The translations under genes were made by a program, and so were the position numbers. Under the pieces are notes generated by a model. It worked only from the letters and a program-made list of their open reading frames with translations. It was not told the origin of the DNA and searched no databases. Positions 8,843-17,301 of a DNA stretch of 64,000 nucleotides are shown here, one piece after another. The DNA is from an uncultured Oscillospiraceae bacterium. GTDB taxonomy: Bacteria; Bacillota; Clostridia; Oscillospirales; Ruminococcaceae. How positions within the stretch are numbered: position 1 is the first letter of the stretch; each line of letters starts with the position of its first letter. The stretch is taken from the NCBI GenBank assembly GCA_900548355.1, contig URKR01000006.1, positions 39,991-103,990 of the forward strand, in the 5' to 3' direction.

Positions 8843-9783
8843 TCCCTTCGCTCCGTCTGATCCCGGCCATTCGCCCGGTTGATGCCCCGCAGGGCAGTGC
8901 GGTGGCGCTTGGCTATTTTGACGGCGTTCACCTTGGCCACCGGGCGGTGATCGGCGCAGCGGTCCGGGCAGCAGGCCGCGGCTCGCTCTGCCCGGCTGTC
9001 TTTACCTTTGAACTCCCGGCCGGCAACACCCTGAAAGGCGGGCGGATTCTTTCCCCGGCCATCAAGCATGCGCGCATGAAGGCGCTCGGCGTGCACCGGG
9101 TGATGGAACCGCCCTTTACGGAATTCTGCAACCTTTCGCCCGAGCAGTTCGTCGATGAGGTGCTGGTGCGCTGTTTGAACGCCAGAGCGGTTTTCTGCGG
9201 TGACAATTTCACCTTCGGAGCGCAGGCGGCCGGCGATGTGCCGCGGCTGCAGGCTTTGTGCGCGGCGCGCGGCATTGCGGTGCATGTTGTCGATATGGCT
9301 GAGTACGCCGGCAAGACTGTCTCCTCCACCCGCATCCGTGCGGCGCTGGAGGAAGGCCGCCTGGGCGATGCAAACGCGATGCTCGGCGACCCTTATGCGA
9401 TCGACTGGACGGTTCGCCACGGCAAGGGGGTCGGCACCAGCCGGCTCGGTACCCCGACGATCAACCAGAACTACCCCGGCGGGGCGATGCAGCCCTGCTG
9501 CGGGGTTTACCTGACCCGCATCCGGCTCGAAGGGCGGTGGTGGCCTTCGGCCACCGGCATCAGCCGCCGGCCCACCGTGGATGCGCCCGGCGCGCCGGTC
9601 AGCTGTGAAACCTATGTGCCGGGCTTTTCGGGCGATGTCTATGGGCAGAACCCGATGCTTGAATTTTACAAATATCTCTGCCCGATCCGCAAGTTCGATT
9701 CTCTGCAAGCGCTGTCTGATCTCATCACCACAGCCGCTGCCCAAAGCCGGGCGTATTTTGCAGGCAGGGAAGAGGGCGAATGA
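8839..9783 (+). CDS. ribF: Bifunctional riboflavin kinase/FAD synthetase
   Basis: A 314-aa enzyme converting riboflavin to FMN and FAD. The N-terminal adenylyltransferase domain has YFDGVHLGH (residues 26-34) and a TVSSTRIR block near 155; the C-terminal flavokinase domain starts near 185 with GKGVGTSRLGTPTIN. AAAGGAG precedes the ATG, which overlaps the truB stop (ATGA). It closes the rimP operon: a hairpin with T-rich tail follows. Confidence 0.94.
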   Translation: MIPSLRLIPAIRPVDAPQGSAVALGYFDGVHLGHRAVIGAAVRAAGRGSLCPAVFTFELPAGNTLKGGRILSPAIKHARMKALGVHRVMEPPFTEFCNLSPEQFVDEVLVRCLNARAVFCGDNFTFGAQAAGDVPRLQALCAARGIAVHVVDMAEYAGKTVSSTRIRAALEEGRLGDANAMLGDPYAIDWTVRHGKGVGTSRLGTPTINQNYPGGAMQPCCGVYLTRIRLEGRWWPSATGISRRPTVDAPGAPVSCETYVPGFSGDVYGQNPMLEFYKYLCPIRKFDSLQALSDLITTAAAQSRAYFAGREEGE

Positions 9784-9796
9784 AACAATTCGGTGG

Positions 9797-9848
9797 ACCG
9801 CGCGCCGCGGCGTGCTCAAAAAAGCGCGGTGATTTTGATTTTTTATTC
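9797..9848 (+). terminator. Probable terminator of the rimP-ribF operon
   Basis: Seven-base arms ACCGCGC (9797-9803) and GCGCGGT (9824-9830) with a 20-base loop, followed by GATTTTGATTTTTTA. The loop is long and itself GC-rich, so the exact structure is uncertain. Confidence 0.5.
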
Positions 9849-9913
9849 TGCCCGCCTCGCCTTTGGCCGGATCACAGCATACACGTACTCTATCATCATG
9901 GAGGTTTTTACCT

Positions 9914-11203
9914 TTGTTGGAACGCAAACAGCTGGCGCCCGGGTTGTTTATAACCGCGCTGGACGCCGAGAAGTTTAACCGCTGCCGCATTGCGATCCAC
10001 CTGCGTTTCGCACCGCTGCGCCGCACCGCGACCGATGCTGCGGTGCTGCCGCTTGTGCTGGAACGCGGGTATGCGGCCTGCCCCGATATGACCGCCCTTT
10101 CCCGCAAGCTGGCCGCCCTGTACGGCGCGGACCTTGGGGTGGACCTTGGCACAGCCGGCACGGACCGGGTTCTCACAGCCGACATCTGCGGCATCAAGGA
10201 TCGTTTTGCCCTTGGGGAAGAAGACCTTACCGCGGCCTATGCCGATATTGTTTTCGGTATCATCTTTGACCCGTACCTGGTGGACGGCCTGTTTGACCCC
10301 GAGGCCGTCCGGATTGAGAAGGAGACGCTGGACCGTCGGCTCCAGGCGGAATTCAACAACAAGAGGCTGTACTGCGTGCGGCAGGCGCGCCGCCGGTTTT
10401 ACGGCGAATCGCCGGCCGGCATTGAGCTTGGCGGCTACCGGGCGGACCTGCCGGGTGTGACCCCGGCCACCCTCAAGGCGGAGTACGACCGCATCCTGCG
10501 CACCGCGGCGATCGACGTGATGGTGCAGGGGGCGGACGCCGCCAATGTGGCCGACCGGCTGCTGCGCGCCTTGGCCGAAATCCCGCGTGCGCCGCAGCGG
10601 TTTGCCGCCGCAATGGCCATGCCGGTCACCGAAACCCGCCGCTTTACCGAGGAGATCCCCGGCCTGACCCAGGCCAAACTCTGCATGCTTTTCACAACCG
10701 GCACGCCGGAGGACCTGCCCTCCATCAACCTGCTGCGGATGGCAATGGGGGTTTATGGCGGCATGACGACCAGCCGGCTGTTCCGCAATGTACGCGAAAG
10801 GCAGAGCCTGTGCTATTATTGCGGCGCCACCGCGCTGCGAGCCACCGGCGTGATGATGGTGGATTCCGGTGTGGAACCCGGCCGCGAAGCGCAGGCCGAA
10901 GCGGCCATCCTGCAGGAATGGCGCGACCTGTGTGAAGGCCCGATCACCGAGGAGGAGATGGAGGACTGCCGCCGCGGCCTGCTTTCAAGCATGGACGCGC
11001 TAGGCGACAGTTTGTCCGGCCTTGAAGGCTGGTACTACGGCCAGATTGCACGCGGGGAACCGCTTTCCCCGCCGGAATACGGCCGGGTGCAGGTAGAGGC
11101 CGTCACCGCCGATGCAGTGCAGGAGTTGCTGGGCCGTTACCACTATTCGGTCTGTTACGCGCTGACCGCTGCCGAAGCAGAGAAAGGGGGCGACGCCGAA
11201 TGA
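9914..11203 (+). CDS. ymfF: M16-family peptidase-like protein, inactive-subunit type (YmfF/YfmF)
   Basis: A 429-aa M16 (pitrilysin-like) protein without the HXXEH zinc motif at the expected place, so it is probably the non-catalytic partner of the next gene. The C-terminal half keeps SRLFRNVRERQSLCYYC, typical of M16 pairs. The start is TTG at 9914, nine bases after GGAGG (9900-9904); an ATG-like reading from 9863 precedes that site. In Firmicutes this pair is annotated as associated with EF-P 5-aminopentanol modification. A weak promoter-like pair (TTGGCC 9863, TACTCT 9886) lies upstream. Confidence 0.82.
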   Translation: MLERKQLAPGLFITALDAEKFNRCRIAIHLRFAPLRRTATDAAVLPLVLERGYAACPDMTALSRKLAALYGADLGVDLGTAGTDRVLTADICGIKDRFALGEEDLTAAYADIVFGIIFDPYLVDGLFDPEAVRIEKETLDRRLQAEFNNKRLYCVRQARRRFYGESPAGIELGGYRADLPGVTPATLKAEYDRILRTAAIDVMVQGADAANVADRLLRALAEIPRAPQRFAAAMAMPVTETRRFTEEIPGLTQAKLCMLFTTGTPEDLPSINLLRMAMGVYGGMTTSRLFRNVRERQSLCYYCGATALRATGVMMVDSGVEPGREAQAEAAILQEWRDLCEGPITEEEMEDCRRGLLSSMDALGDSLSGLEGWYYGQIARGEPLSPPEYGRVQVEAVTADAVQELLGRYHYSVCYALTAAEAEKGGDAE

Positions 11204-12504
11204 TCGACGAACGCACCGCCCTGCGCCGCAAAACGGCGGAGGCGATCCACTGTGAAAGCGCTGTGCTGCCCGGCGGATTAACCGTATTGTGCCGCACAAT
11301 GCCGGGTTACAGCACAACCCATGCCTTTTACGGCACCAAGTTCGGCTCCATCCATCGCCGGTTTGCCCTGGATGGCAAAGAATACCGGCTGCCTGCCGGC
11401 ACCGCCCACTTCCTTGAGCACAAGATGTTTGAATCTGAGGAAGGGGACGCTTTTACCCTGTACGCCAAGACCGGCGCTTCGGCCAACGCTTTTACCAGCT
11501 TTGACCGCACCGGCTACTATTTCACCGGCACCGGCCAGACCGACCGCAATCTGGACATCCTGCTCGGTATGGTCGGCCATCCATGGTTTACCGAGGCGAC
11601 AATTGCCAAGGAGCAGGGCATCATCGGCCAGGAAATCAAGATGTATGACGACAGCCCCGACTGGCGGCTGCTGACCGGGCTGTTCCGCTGCCTGTACCGC
11701 GAACACCCGATCCGGGACGACATTGCCGGCACCGTCGAGAGTATCGCCCGGCTCACGCCCGAGCTGCTCTACGCCTGCACCGAAGCCTTCTACCGCCCAG
11801 GCAACATGGTGCTTTCGGTCGCAGGGGATGTCACGCTTGACCAGGTGGTGGCGGCCTGCCGCCGCGCCGGGCTGGATGCGCCGCCCGCACGGCACACGAT
11901 TGAGCCTGCCATTTTTGCGCCCGAAAACGACCCGCCGCAGAAGGAACTGCGATTTTCAATGCCGGTCAACAAGCCCTGCTTTGCGGTCGGTTACCGCGAG
12001 GCGCCGGTCCCGTTCGGCAGCGCCCGGGCCGATATGCTCGGCGAACTGCTGCCCGAGCTGATCTGCGGCGGCCTGACCGAACTGTACCGCAAGCTTTACG
12101 ACGAAGCGCTGGTCAACCCCGAATTCAGCGGCGAGACGGTCTCGGTGCCTGGGGCTTGCGCCGTTGTGTTTACCGGCGAAAGCGAGCATCCGCGCGTGGT
12201 GGCAGATCTGCTGCGGGCCGAAATTGCCCGCCTGCGCCGGGACGGCGTTGACCCCGAGCTTTTCACCCTTGTCAAAAACCAGATGTACGGCGAAATGCTT
12301 GCCGATGTGGAAGGGGTGGAGGATGCAGCCGAAGCGATGGCGGCCGCTTTCCTGCACGGCTATACCCTGGCTGAAGAGGTGGAAGCCCTGGCCGCGCTGA
12401 CCGTTTCGGATGCGAACGCTGCCCTGCAAACGATGCTGCAGGAGGACCAGGCCGCCTATGTTGAGATTGAACCGCAGGTTGCCGGGGAGGAGGAGTTGGA
12501 GTGA
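11200..12504 (+). CDS. ymfH: M16-family zinc peptidase, active-subunit type (YmfH/YfmH)
   Basis: A 434-aa M16 metallopeptidase. The zinc/catalytic HXXEH motif is visible as HFLEHKMFE (about residues 68-76), with the downstream conserved Glu region and SANAFTSFDRTGYYF. The ATG overlaps the ymfF stop by four bases (ATGA), consistent with a heterodimer made in equal amounts. The pair is conserved in Firmicutes and linked by others to EF-P modification; no efp gene is in this window. Confidence 0.85.
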   Translation: MIDERTALRRKTAEAIHCESAVLPGGLTVLCRTMPGYSTTHAFYGTKFGSIHRRFALDGKEYRLPAGTAHFLEHKMFESEEGDAFTLYAKTGASANAFTSFDRTGYYFTGTGQTDRNLDILLGMVGHPWFTEATIAKEQGIIGQEIKMYDDSPDWRLLTGLFRCLYREHPIRDDIAGTVESIARLTPELLYACTEAFYRPGNMVLSVAGDVTLDQVVAACRRAGLDAPPARHTIEPAIFAPENDPPQKELRFSMPVNKPCFAVGYREAPVPFGSARADMLGELLPELICGGLTELYRKLYDEALVNPEFSGETVSVPGACAVVFTGESEHPRVVADLLRAEIARLRRDGVDPELFTLVKNQMYGEMLADVEGVEDAAEAMAAAFLHGYTLAEEVEALAALTVSDANAALQTMLQEDQAAYVEIEPQVAGEEELE

Positions 12505-13538
12505 ATACCATCTTTCATGTGCAGTTCCCGGGCCTTGGCCTGGAATTCACAATCGACCGTGTCGCCCTTTCGTTTGGCGGCTTCAACATTTACTGGTACG
12601 GCGTGGTCATTGCGCTGGGCCTGCTGCTTGGTATGGTCTGGGCTTTCCGCTGCGCGCCGGATTATGGCATCGACGGCGACCGCCTTGTCGATGTTGTTAT
12701 GATCGGCACGGTGTTCGGCATTGTCTGCGCCCGCATCTGTTATATCGCAATGGCGCCGTTTGAGTACCAGAGCATCTGGGAAATGTTTGATCTGCGCCTG
12801 GGCGGGCTGGCCATTTATGGCGGCATCATCGGCGCGTTTGTATTCGGCGGGATCGCGGCCAAATGGCGCAAAATTCCGCTGCTGCCGCTGTTCGATGTTG
12901 TCGGTATGGGGTTTCTGATCGGCCAGGGCATCGGGCGCTGGGGCAACTTTTTCAACCAGGAAGCGTTTGGTACCAACACGGCGCTGCCCTGGGGCATGTA
13001 CAGCGAAGGAACCGCCAGCTACCTGACCGGCGTACAGGCCACGCTGGCAGCCCAGGGCGTCACGGTGGACCCAAGCCTGCCGGTACACCCGACCTTTCTG
13101 TATGAAAGCATCTGGTGCCTGACCGGGTTTGTCTTTCTGGCGCTGACCCACAAGCGCCGCAAGTTTGCGGGGCAGATCTTTCTGGAGTATATCATCTGGT
13201 ACGGCCTCGGCCGGTACTGGATCGAGGGCCTGCGCACCGATTCGCTGCTTGTGGGCAGCACAGACCTGCGGTTCAGCCAGATGGTCGCGCTGTTCTCGGT
13301 CGCATTCAGCATCACGATGCTGGTGTATGGCCTGCGCAAATCCCGTGGCAAAAGCCTGCAGGTGACGCTGGCTGTCAGCGACCTGAAAAAGCAGCGGGAG
13401 GCGGGGGATGCTTTTGCGCCGGATACGCTGCCCGCTGCGGCGCCGCACAAAGAATTTGTCAGCGCGACCAACGCGATGAACAAACGCCTGAACGCCCTTG
13501 CCGGCGGCCAGGCCCGGGAGAAGGGGGATGCTGAATGA
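12501..13538 (+). CDS. lgt: Prolipoprotein diacylglyceryl transferase
   Basis: A 345-aa membrane enzyme that attaches diacylglycerol to the lipobox Cys of prolipoproteins. About seven membrane segments are visible, with the family blocks INIYWYGVVIALG-like start (FNIYWYGVVIALG) and the signature GRWGNFFNQEAFG near residue 147. The start is GTG overlapping the ymfH stop, with GGAGGAGG upstream. A hydrophilic tail of about 60 residues extends beyond the usual end. Substrates in this window include the lipoproteins at 648 and 36031. Confidence 0.94.
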   Translation: MNTIFHVQFPGLGLEFTIDRVALSFGGFNIYWYGVVIALGLLLGMVWAFRCAPDYGIDGDRLVDVVMIGTVFGIVCARICYIAMAPFEYQSIWEMFDLRLGGLAIYGGIIGAFVFGGIAAKWRKIPLLPLFDVVGMGFLIGQGIGRWGNFFNQEAFGTNTALPWGMYSEGTASYLTGVQATLAAQGVTVDPSLPVHPTFLYESIWCLTGFVFLALTHKRRKFAGQIFLEYIIWYGLGRYWIEGLRTDSLLVGSTDLRFSQMVALFSVAFSITMLVYGLRKSRGKSLQVTLAVSDLKKQREAGDAFAPDTLPAAAPHKEFVSATNAMNKRLNALAGGQAREKGDAE

Positions 13539-14395
13539 GCGCTGCCATCATCAGCGGAAAAACACTGGCCGCCGCCGTCAAGGCGGAAGCGGCCGCCAAA
13601 GTCTGTGCTTTGCAGGAGCGGGGCGTGCAGCCCTGCCTGGCCGTTGTGCTTGTGGGGGAAAACCCGGCCAGTCAGGTGTATGTGCGGGGCAAGGCAAGCG
13701 ATTGCGCCGAGTGCGGTATCAAGAGCGAGGTAATCCGCCTGCCGGAAGAAACATCGCAGACCGAACTGCTGGGCAAGGTTGCAGCGCTGGCGGCTGATCC
13801 GGCTGTGCACGGGATTCTTGTGCAGCTGCCGCTGCCCGCCCAGATCGACCCGGCTGCCGTGATTGCGGCGATCCCGCCCGAAAAGGATGTGGATGGGTTT
13901 ACGCCGGTCAACGCCGGTAACCTGCTGACTGGCGGGCCTTGCTTTGCGCCCTGCACGCCGGCCGGCTGCGTGCGGATGATTGAATCGACCGGCGTTGAAA
14001 TTGCCGGCAAACGGGCGGTCGTGGTCGGGCGGTCAAACATTGTCGGCAAGCCGGCGGCGCTGCTGCTGCTTGAAAAAAATGCGACGGTCACAATCTGCCA
14101 TTCCCGCACCGAAAACCTGGCGGCAATCTGCCGCGAAGCCGATATCCTTGTAGCGGCGGTCGGCAAGGCCGGCTTCATCACCGGTGATATGGTCAAGCCC
14201 GGGGCCGTCGTCATCGATGTCGGCATCAACCGCGGCGCGGACGGCAAGCTGCACGGCGACGTCGATTTTGCCGCCGCAGCCGAAAAGGCCGCCTTTATCA
14301 CCCCGGTCCCCGGCGGCGTCGGCCTGATGACCCGCGCAATGCTCATGCAGAACACGGTTGAGGCAGCGGCGCGGCTGAATGGGGTTGAAGTGTAA
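13535..14395 (+). CDS. folD: Methylene-THF dehydrogenase/cyclohydrolase
   Basis: A 286-aa bifunctional folate enzyme interconverting 5,10-methylene- and 10-formyl-tetrahydrofolate using NADP. Catalytic Tyr and Lys lie in SQVYVRGKASDC (Tyr49, Lys53); the nucleotide-binding block VVVGRSNIVGKPAALLL and the closing PVPGGVGLMTRAM are present. The ATG overlaps the lgt stop (ATGA), making it the last gene of the ymfF-ymfH-lgt-folD run. Confidence 0.96.
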   Translation: MSAAIISGKTLAAAVKAEAAAKVCALQERGVQPCLAVVLVGENPASQVYVRGKASDCAECGIKSEVIRLPEETSQTELLGKVAALAADPAVHGILVQLPLPAQIDPAAVIAAIPPEKDVDGFTPVNAGNLLTGGPCFAPCTPAGCVRMIESTGVEIAGKRAVVVGRSNIVGKPAALLLLEKNATVTICHSRTENLAAICREADILVAAVGKAGFITGDMVKPGAVVIDVGINRGADGKLHGDVDFAAAAEKAAFITPVPGGVGLMTRAMLMQNTVEAAARLNGVEV

Positions 14396-14428
14396 ACAAA
14401 AAACTTCCTGTCACGGCCAAATAATGCC

Positions 14429-14457
14429 TTGACAGGCGGTATGAAATATGGTATGCT
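14429..14457 (+). promoter_or_regulatory. Strong SigA-type promoter of rplU-rpmA
   Basis: TTGACA (14429-14434), 17-bp spacer, TATGCT (14452-14457), 84 bp before the rplU start. The leader between contains a GC-rich foldable stretch (about 14470-14505) and could hold an L21-type autoregulatory leader; this was not matched to a known structure. Confidence 0.8.
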
Positions 14458-14540
14458 AACTAAGCCGCATGGTATGGGCTCTCGAAGTGCGCGCTGCGCC
14501 GCCCCGACACCAGCGAGACTGATTGAAAGAGGATAGCATT

Positions 14541-14852
14541 ATGTACGCAGTTATCAAGACCGGTGGCAAGCAGTACAGCGTCAAGGTCGGCGATACCATC
14601 TTCGTCGAGAAGCTGAACGCCGAAGCCGATACCGAAGTCACCTTTGACCAGGTCCTGGCCGTGGGCGAGGAGGGCTCCGTCAAGGTTGGCGCGCCCGTCG
14701 TGGACGGCGCTTCTGTTGTCGCCAAGGTTGTCAAAAACGGCAAGGGCAAGAAGCTCAACATCCTGACCTATCGTCCCAAGAAGGGCAGCATGGTTCGCAA
14801 GGGCCATCGTCAGCCCTACACCAAGGTGGAAATCACCGCGATCAACGGCTAA
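14541..14852 (+). CDS. rplU: 50S ribosomal protein L21
   Basis: A 103-aa large-subunit protein binding 23S rRNA. The start [14 protein letters not shown] and the end [15 protein letters not shown] are characteristic. The ATG at 14541 follows AGAGGA; an upstream in-frame TTG at 14523 overlaps that site and is rejected. rpmA follows after only 15 bp, with no prp (ysxB) gene between, unlike most Firmicutes. Confidence 0.97.
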   Translation: MYAVIKTGGKQYSVKVGDTIFVEKLNAEADTEVTFDQVLAVGEEGSVKVGAPVVDGASVVAKVVKNGKGKKLNILTYRPKKGSMVRKGHRQPYTKVEITAING

Positions 14853-14867
14853 GGGAGGTATAACACA

Positions 14868-15119
14868 ATGGCACACAAAAAAGGCGTAGGTTCTACCAAG
14901 AACGGCCGTGACTCTGAGTCCAAGCGTCTCGGCGTCAAGCGCGGCGACGGTCAGTACGTTCTGGCCGGCAACATTCTGGTTCGCCAGCGCGGCACCCACA
15001 TCCATCCGGGTGAGGGCGTCGGCATCGGCAGCGACGACACGCTGTTCGCGCTGGTTGACGGCCGCGTCCATTTCGAGCGCATGGGCCGTGACCGCAAGCG
15101 CTGCGTTGTCAAGCAGTAA
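14868..15119 (+). CDS. rpmA: 50S ribosomal protein L27
   Basis: An 83-aa protein whose N-terminus reaches the peptidyl-transferase centre. It begins [16 protein letters not shown], the mature-type form, lacking the short cleavable N-terminal extension that most Firmicutes L27 proteins carry. GGGAGG precedes the ATG. The missing extension agrees with the missing Prp protease gene. Confidence 0.97.
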   Translation: MAHKKGVGSTKNGRDSESKRLGVKRGDGQYVLAGNILVRQRGTHIHPGEGVGIGSDDTLFALVDGRVHFERMGRDRKRCVVKQ

Positions 15120-15131
15120 CAGCCTATCTGG

Positions 15132-15155
15132 GCGGGCCCGCGGGCCCGCTTTTTT
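15132..15155 (+). terminator. Rho-independent terminator after rpmA
   Basis: Arms GCGGGCC (15132-15138) and GGCCCGC (15143-15149), loop CGCG, then TTTTTT. It lies 12 bp after the rpmA stop. Confidence 0.85.
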
Positions 15156-15211
15156 CTTTGGCAATCTCCCGTGTGAAACCGGGCGTTGCCGCACAACAGG
15201 AAGGAGACCCA

Positions 15212-16495
15212 ATGGCTTCCACCAACTTTATCGATACCGCTACCATCTGGCTGCACGCCGGCAAGGGCGGCGACGGCGCCGTCAGTTTCCACCGTGAAAA
15301 GTTCGTCGCGGCCGGCGGGCCGGATGGCGGCGACGGCGGCCGCGGCGGCGACATCATCTTCCAGGCGGATGACAACCTCTCCACCCTGATGGACTTCCGC
15401 TACAAGCGCAAGTATACGGCCGCCGCCGGCGAAAACGGCCGCGGCGCCCGCCAGAAAGGCCGCGACGCCGAAGACCTTGTTATCCGGGTGCCGCGCGGCA
15501 CCGTGCTGAAAGAGGCCGAAACCGGCCTGGTCATCGCCGATCTTTCGGGGGATGAACCCGTTGTCATCGCCAAGGGCGGCCGCGGCGGCTGGGGCAACGC
15601 CCGCTTTGCCACCCCGACCCGGCAGATCCCCCGCTTTGCCAAGCCGGGCCTGCCCGGTGAGGATCTGCACGTCACGCTTGAGCTCAAGGTCATCGCCGAT
15701 GTCGGCTTGATCGGCTTTCCGAACGTCGGCAAATCGACGCTGCTCAGCATGATCAGCGCGGCCCGGCCCAAGATCGCCAACTACCACTTCACCACCCTCA
15801 CCCCGGTGCTCGGCGTCGTCCATGTCGGCGAGGAACAGAGCTTCGTCTGCGCCGACATCCCCGGCCTCATCGAGGGCGCGGCCGAGGGCGTCGGCCTTGG
15901 GCACGACTTTTTGCGCCATGTCGAGCGCTGCCGGCTGCTGCTGCACGCCGTCGATGTATCAGGCTGCGAAGGGCGCGACCCGAAGGCGGACTTTGAACAG
16001 ATCAACCACGAGCTCGCCGGTTTCAGCCCCGAGCTCGCCCAGCGCCCGCAGATCGTGCTTGGCAACAAGTGCGACATCGCGGCGCCGGAACAGGTGGAGG
16101 AATTCCGCGCCTTTATCGAGGGGCAGGGCCTGACCTTCCTGCCGATCTCGGCCGCGACCCGCCAGGGCATCGAAAAACTGCCCGCTCTTGTCTACAGCCG
16201 GCTCCAGCAGCTGCCGCCGGTTAAGGTGTTCGAGGCCGAATACGTCCACCCCGACCTGGCCGCCGCGCCCAAGCGCCCGTTCACCGTCACCCGCACCGGC
16301 GACCACGAGTTTACCATCGACGCCCCCTGGCTCGAGCGGATTCTTGCCGGCACCAACGTCGAGGACTACGAGAGTTTGCAGTATTTCCAGACCCAGCTCG
16401 GCGATTCCGGCCTTCTGGATGAGCTCGTGCGCCAGGGCGTCGAGGAGGACGACACGATCAAGATCGGAGAGTATGAGTTTGACTATGTGTTCTGA
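15212..16495 (+). CDS. obg: GTPase Obg (CgtA)
   Basis: A 427-aa ribosome-associated GTPase involved in 50S assembly and stress control. The glycine-rich Obg fold occupies about 1-160; the G domain shows G1 GFPNVGKST (about 166-174), G3 DIPGLIEGA (about 213-221) and G4 NKCD; an OCT domain forms the C-terminal 80 residues. The ATG at 15212 follows AAGGAG; the longer open frame from 15158 places its start before that site. It overlaps mrnC. Confidence 0.95.
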   Translation: MASTNFIDTATIWLHAGKGGDGAVSFHREKFVAAGGPDGGDGGRGGDIIFQADDNLSTLMDFRYKRKYTAAAGENGRGARQKGRDAEDLVIRVPRGTVLKEAETGLVIADLSGDEPVVIAKGGRGGWGNARFATPTRQIPRFAKPGLPGEDLHVTLELKVIADVGLIGFPNVGKSTLLSMISAARPKIANYHFTTLTPVLGVVHVGEEQSFVCADIPGLIEGAAEGVGLGHDFLRHVERCRLLLHAVDVSGCEGRDPKADFEQINHELAGFSPELAQRPQIVLGNKCDIAAPEQVEEFRAFIEGQGLTFLPISAATRQGIEKLPALVYSRLQQLPPVKVFEAEYVHPDLAAAPKRPFTVTRTGDHEFTIDAPWLERILAGTNVEDYESLQYFQTQLGDSGLLDELVRQGVEEDDTIKIGEYEFDYVF

Positions 16496-16910
16496 TCTGC
16501 CCTTCGAGACCCCGTCGGTCGATATCCACGAAATGTCGCCGCTTGCCCTCGCCTTTGTCGGGGATGCGGTGCTCGAGCTGCTTGTGCGCAGCCGGCTGGT
16601 TTCCACCACCCGGCTGCCGCCCGGCAAACTGCACGCGGCCGCCACCCGGTATGTTTCGGCCCGCGCCCAGTTCCGGGAACTTGATGCAATCCTGCCGCTG
16701 CTCTCGGACGCCGAGGCCGCCGCGCTGCGCCGCGGAAAAAATGCGAGCAAGGCCAGCGTTGCCAAGCACGCCACGGCCGAGGAATACCGCGCCTCCACCG
16801 GGCTGGAATGCCTGCTCGGCTGGCTGTATCTGCAGGGGCGGATCGACCGCGTGCAGGAACTGTTTGAGACCCTTTGGCAGGCGGGCGGGGAACAGGAAGC
16901 GCAGAAATAA
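16485..16910 (+). CDS. mrnC: Mini-ribonuclease III
   Basis: A 141-aa protein consisting of one RNase III catalytic domain without a dsRNA-binding domain, which matures 23S rRNA ends in Bacillus. The catalytic signature appears as LALAFVGDAVLELLVRSRL (about 20-38), with a second acidic site near GLECLLGWLYLQGR. The start lies inside the end of obg; ATG 16485 was chosen, but ATG 16473 (four residues longer) is equally possible because the GGAGA site suits neither well. Confidence 0.85.
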   Translation: MCSDLPFETPSVDIHEMSPLALAFVGDAVLELLVRSRLVSTTRLPPGKLHAAATRYVSARAQFRELDAILPLLSDAEAAALRRGKNASKASVAKHATAEEYRASTGLECLLGWLYLQGRIDRVQELFETLWQAGGEQEAQK

Positions 16911-16993
16911 GCAAAACGACCGGAACGGAAAATGTCCGGCCGCCTATGTACAGGGCGGGGCCTGCCCCCGCCCGGAGAGGAAAGCACGCGGCC

Positions 16994-17128
16994 TTACTGC
17001 TTGTTTTGGCCGTTCTGGGTGCTTTGGGTGGTCTGGGTTGTCTGGGTTGTCTGGGTAGCCTTGTTCGTCTTTTTTGAGGTGGTTTTGTTGTTCTGGGTGC
17101 TGTTGCAGTTCTTTGCGTTGCGCGCCAT
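16994..17128 (-). CDS. Small 44-residue N/Q/T/K-rich protein
   Basis: The ATG at 17128 is preceded on the minus strand by AAAGGAG at ideal spacing, the best evidence that this short frame is translated. The protein starts MARNAKNCNS and then consists almost only of Thr, Gln, Asn and Lys, with ATQ/TTQ triplet repeats. It has no membrane segment. Low-complexity, N/Q-rich peptides of this size resemble minor spore or small structural proteins of clostridia, but no family was recognised. A GC-rich hairpin without a T-run (about 16950-16972) follows it. Confidence 0.55.
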   Translation of the reverse strand: MARNAKNCNSTQNNKTTSKKTNKATQTTQTTQTTQSTQNGQNKQ

Positions 17129-17247
17129 GGTGAAAACTCCTTTCAGCTTTTGTGTGGAACATCGGGGCGGTTTCGTCCCTGCAAACAGTTTACCCGCCCC
17201 GCATCGGTTTATACGCAGACAGGTTTGGCTTTTCATTTTATAGAGCT

Positions 17248-17275
17248 CCGTATCTAAACTCTAAACTCTTCACTC
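17248..17275. repeat. Half copy of family A (TAAACTCT) repeat
   Basis: CTAAACTCTAAACTCTTCAC matches the terminal sequence of the interspersed family A elements (compare 35825-35848). The other arm was not found nearby, so this is a solo end. Confidence 0.45.
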
Positions 17276-17301
17276 TTTTGATAAATCCAACAGGTGATCG
17301 G

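Noticed and set aside
14406..14436. Terminator after folD (CCTGTCA/TGACAGG)
   Set aside because: The seven-base stem overlaps the rplU -35 box and has no T-run, so it is more likely chance or an operator-like dyad.
14458..14540. Confident L21 leader RNA call
   Set aside because: The position fits, but the fold could not be matched to a known leader from memory, so it is only mentioned with the promoter.
16950..16972. Terminator from the GGGCGGGG/CCCCGCCC hairpin between mrnC and the 44-aa gene
   Set aside because: The stem is strong but neither strand has a T-run after it.
17152..17301. N-terminal extension of the RsmF-type methyltransferase
   Set aside because: The extra 50 codons cross a family A repeat end and show no family similarity; the conserved protein starts at 17302.
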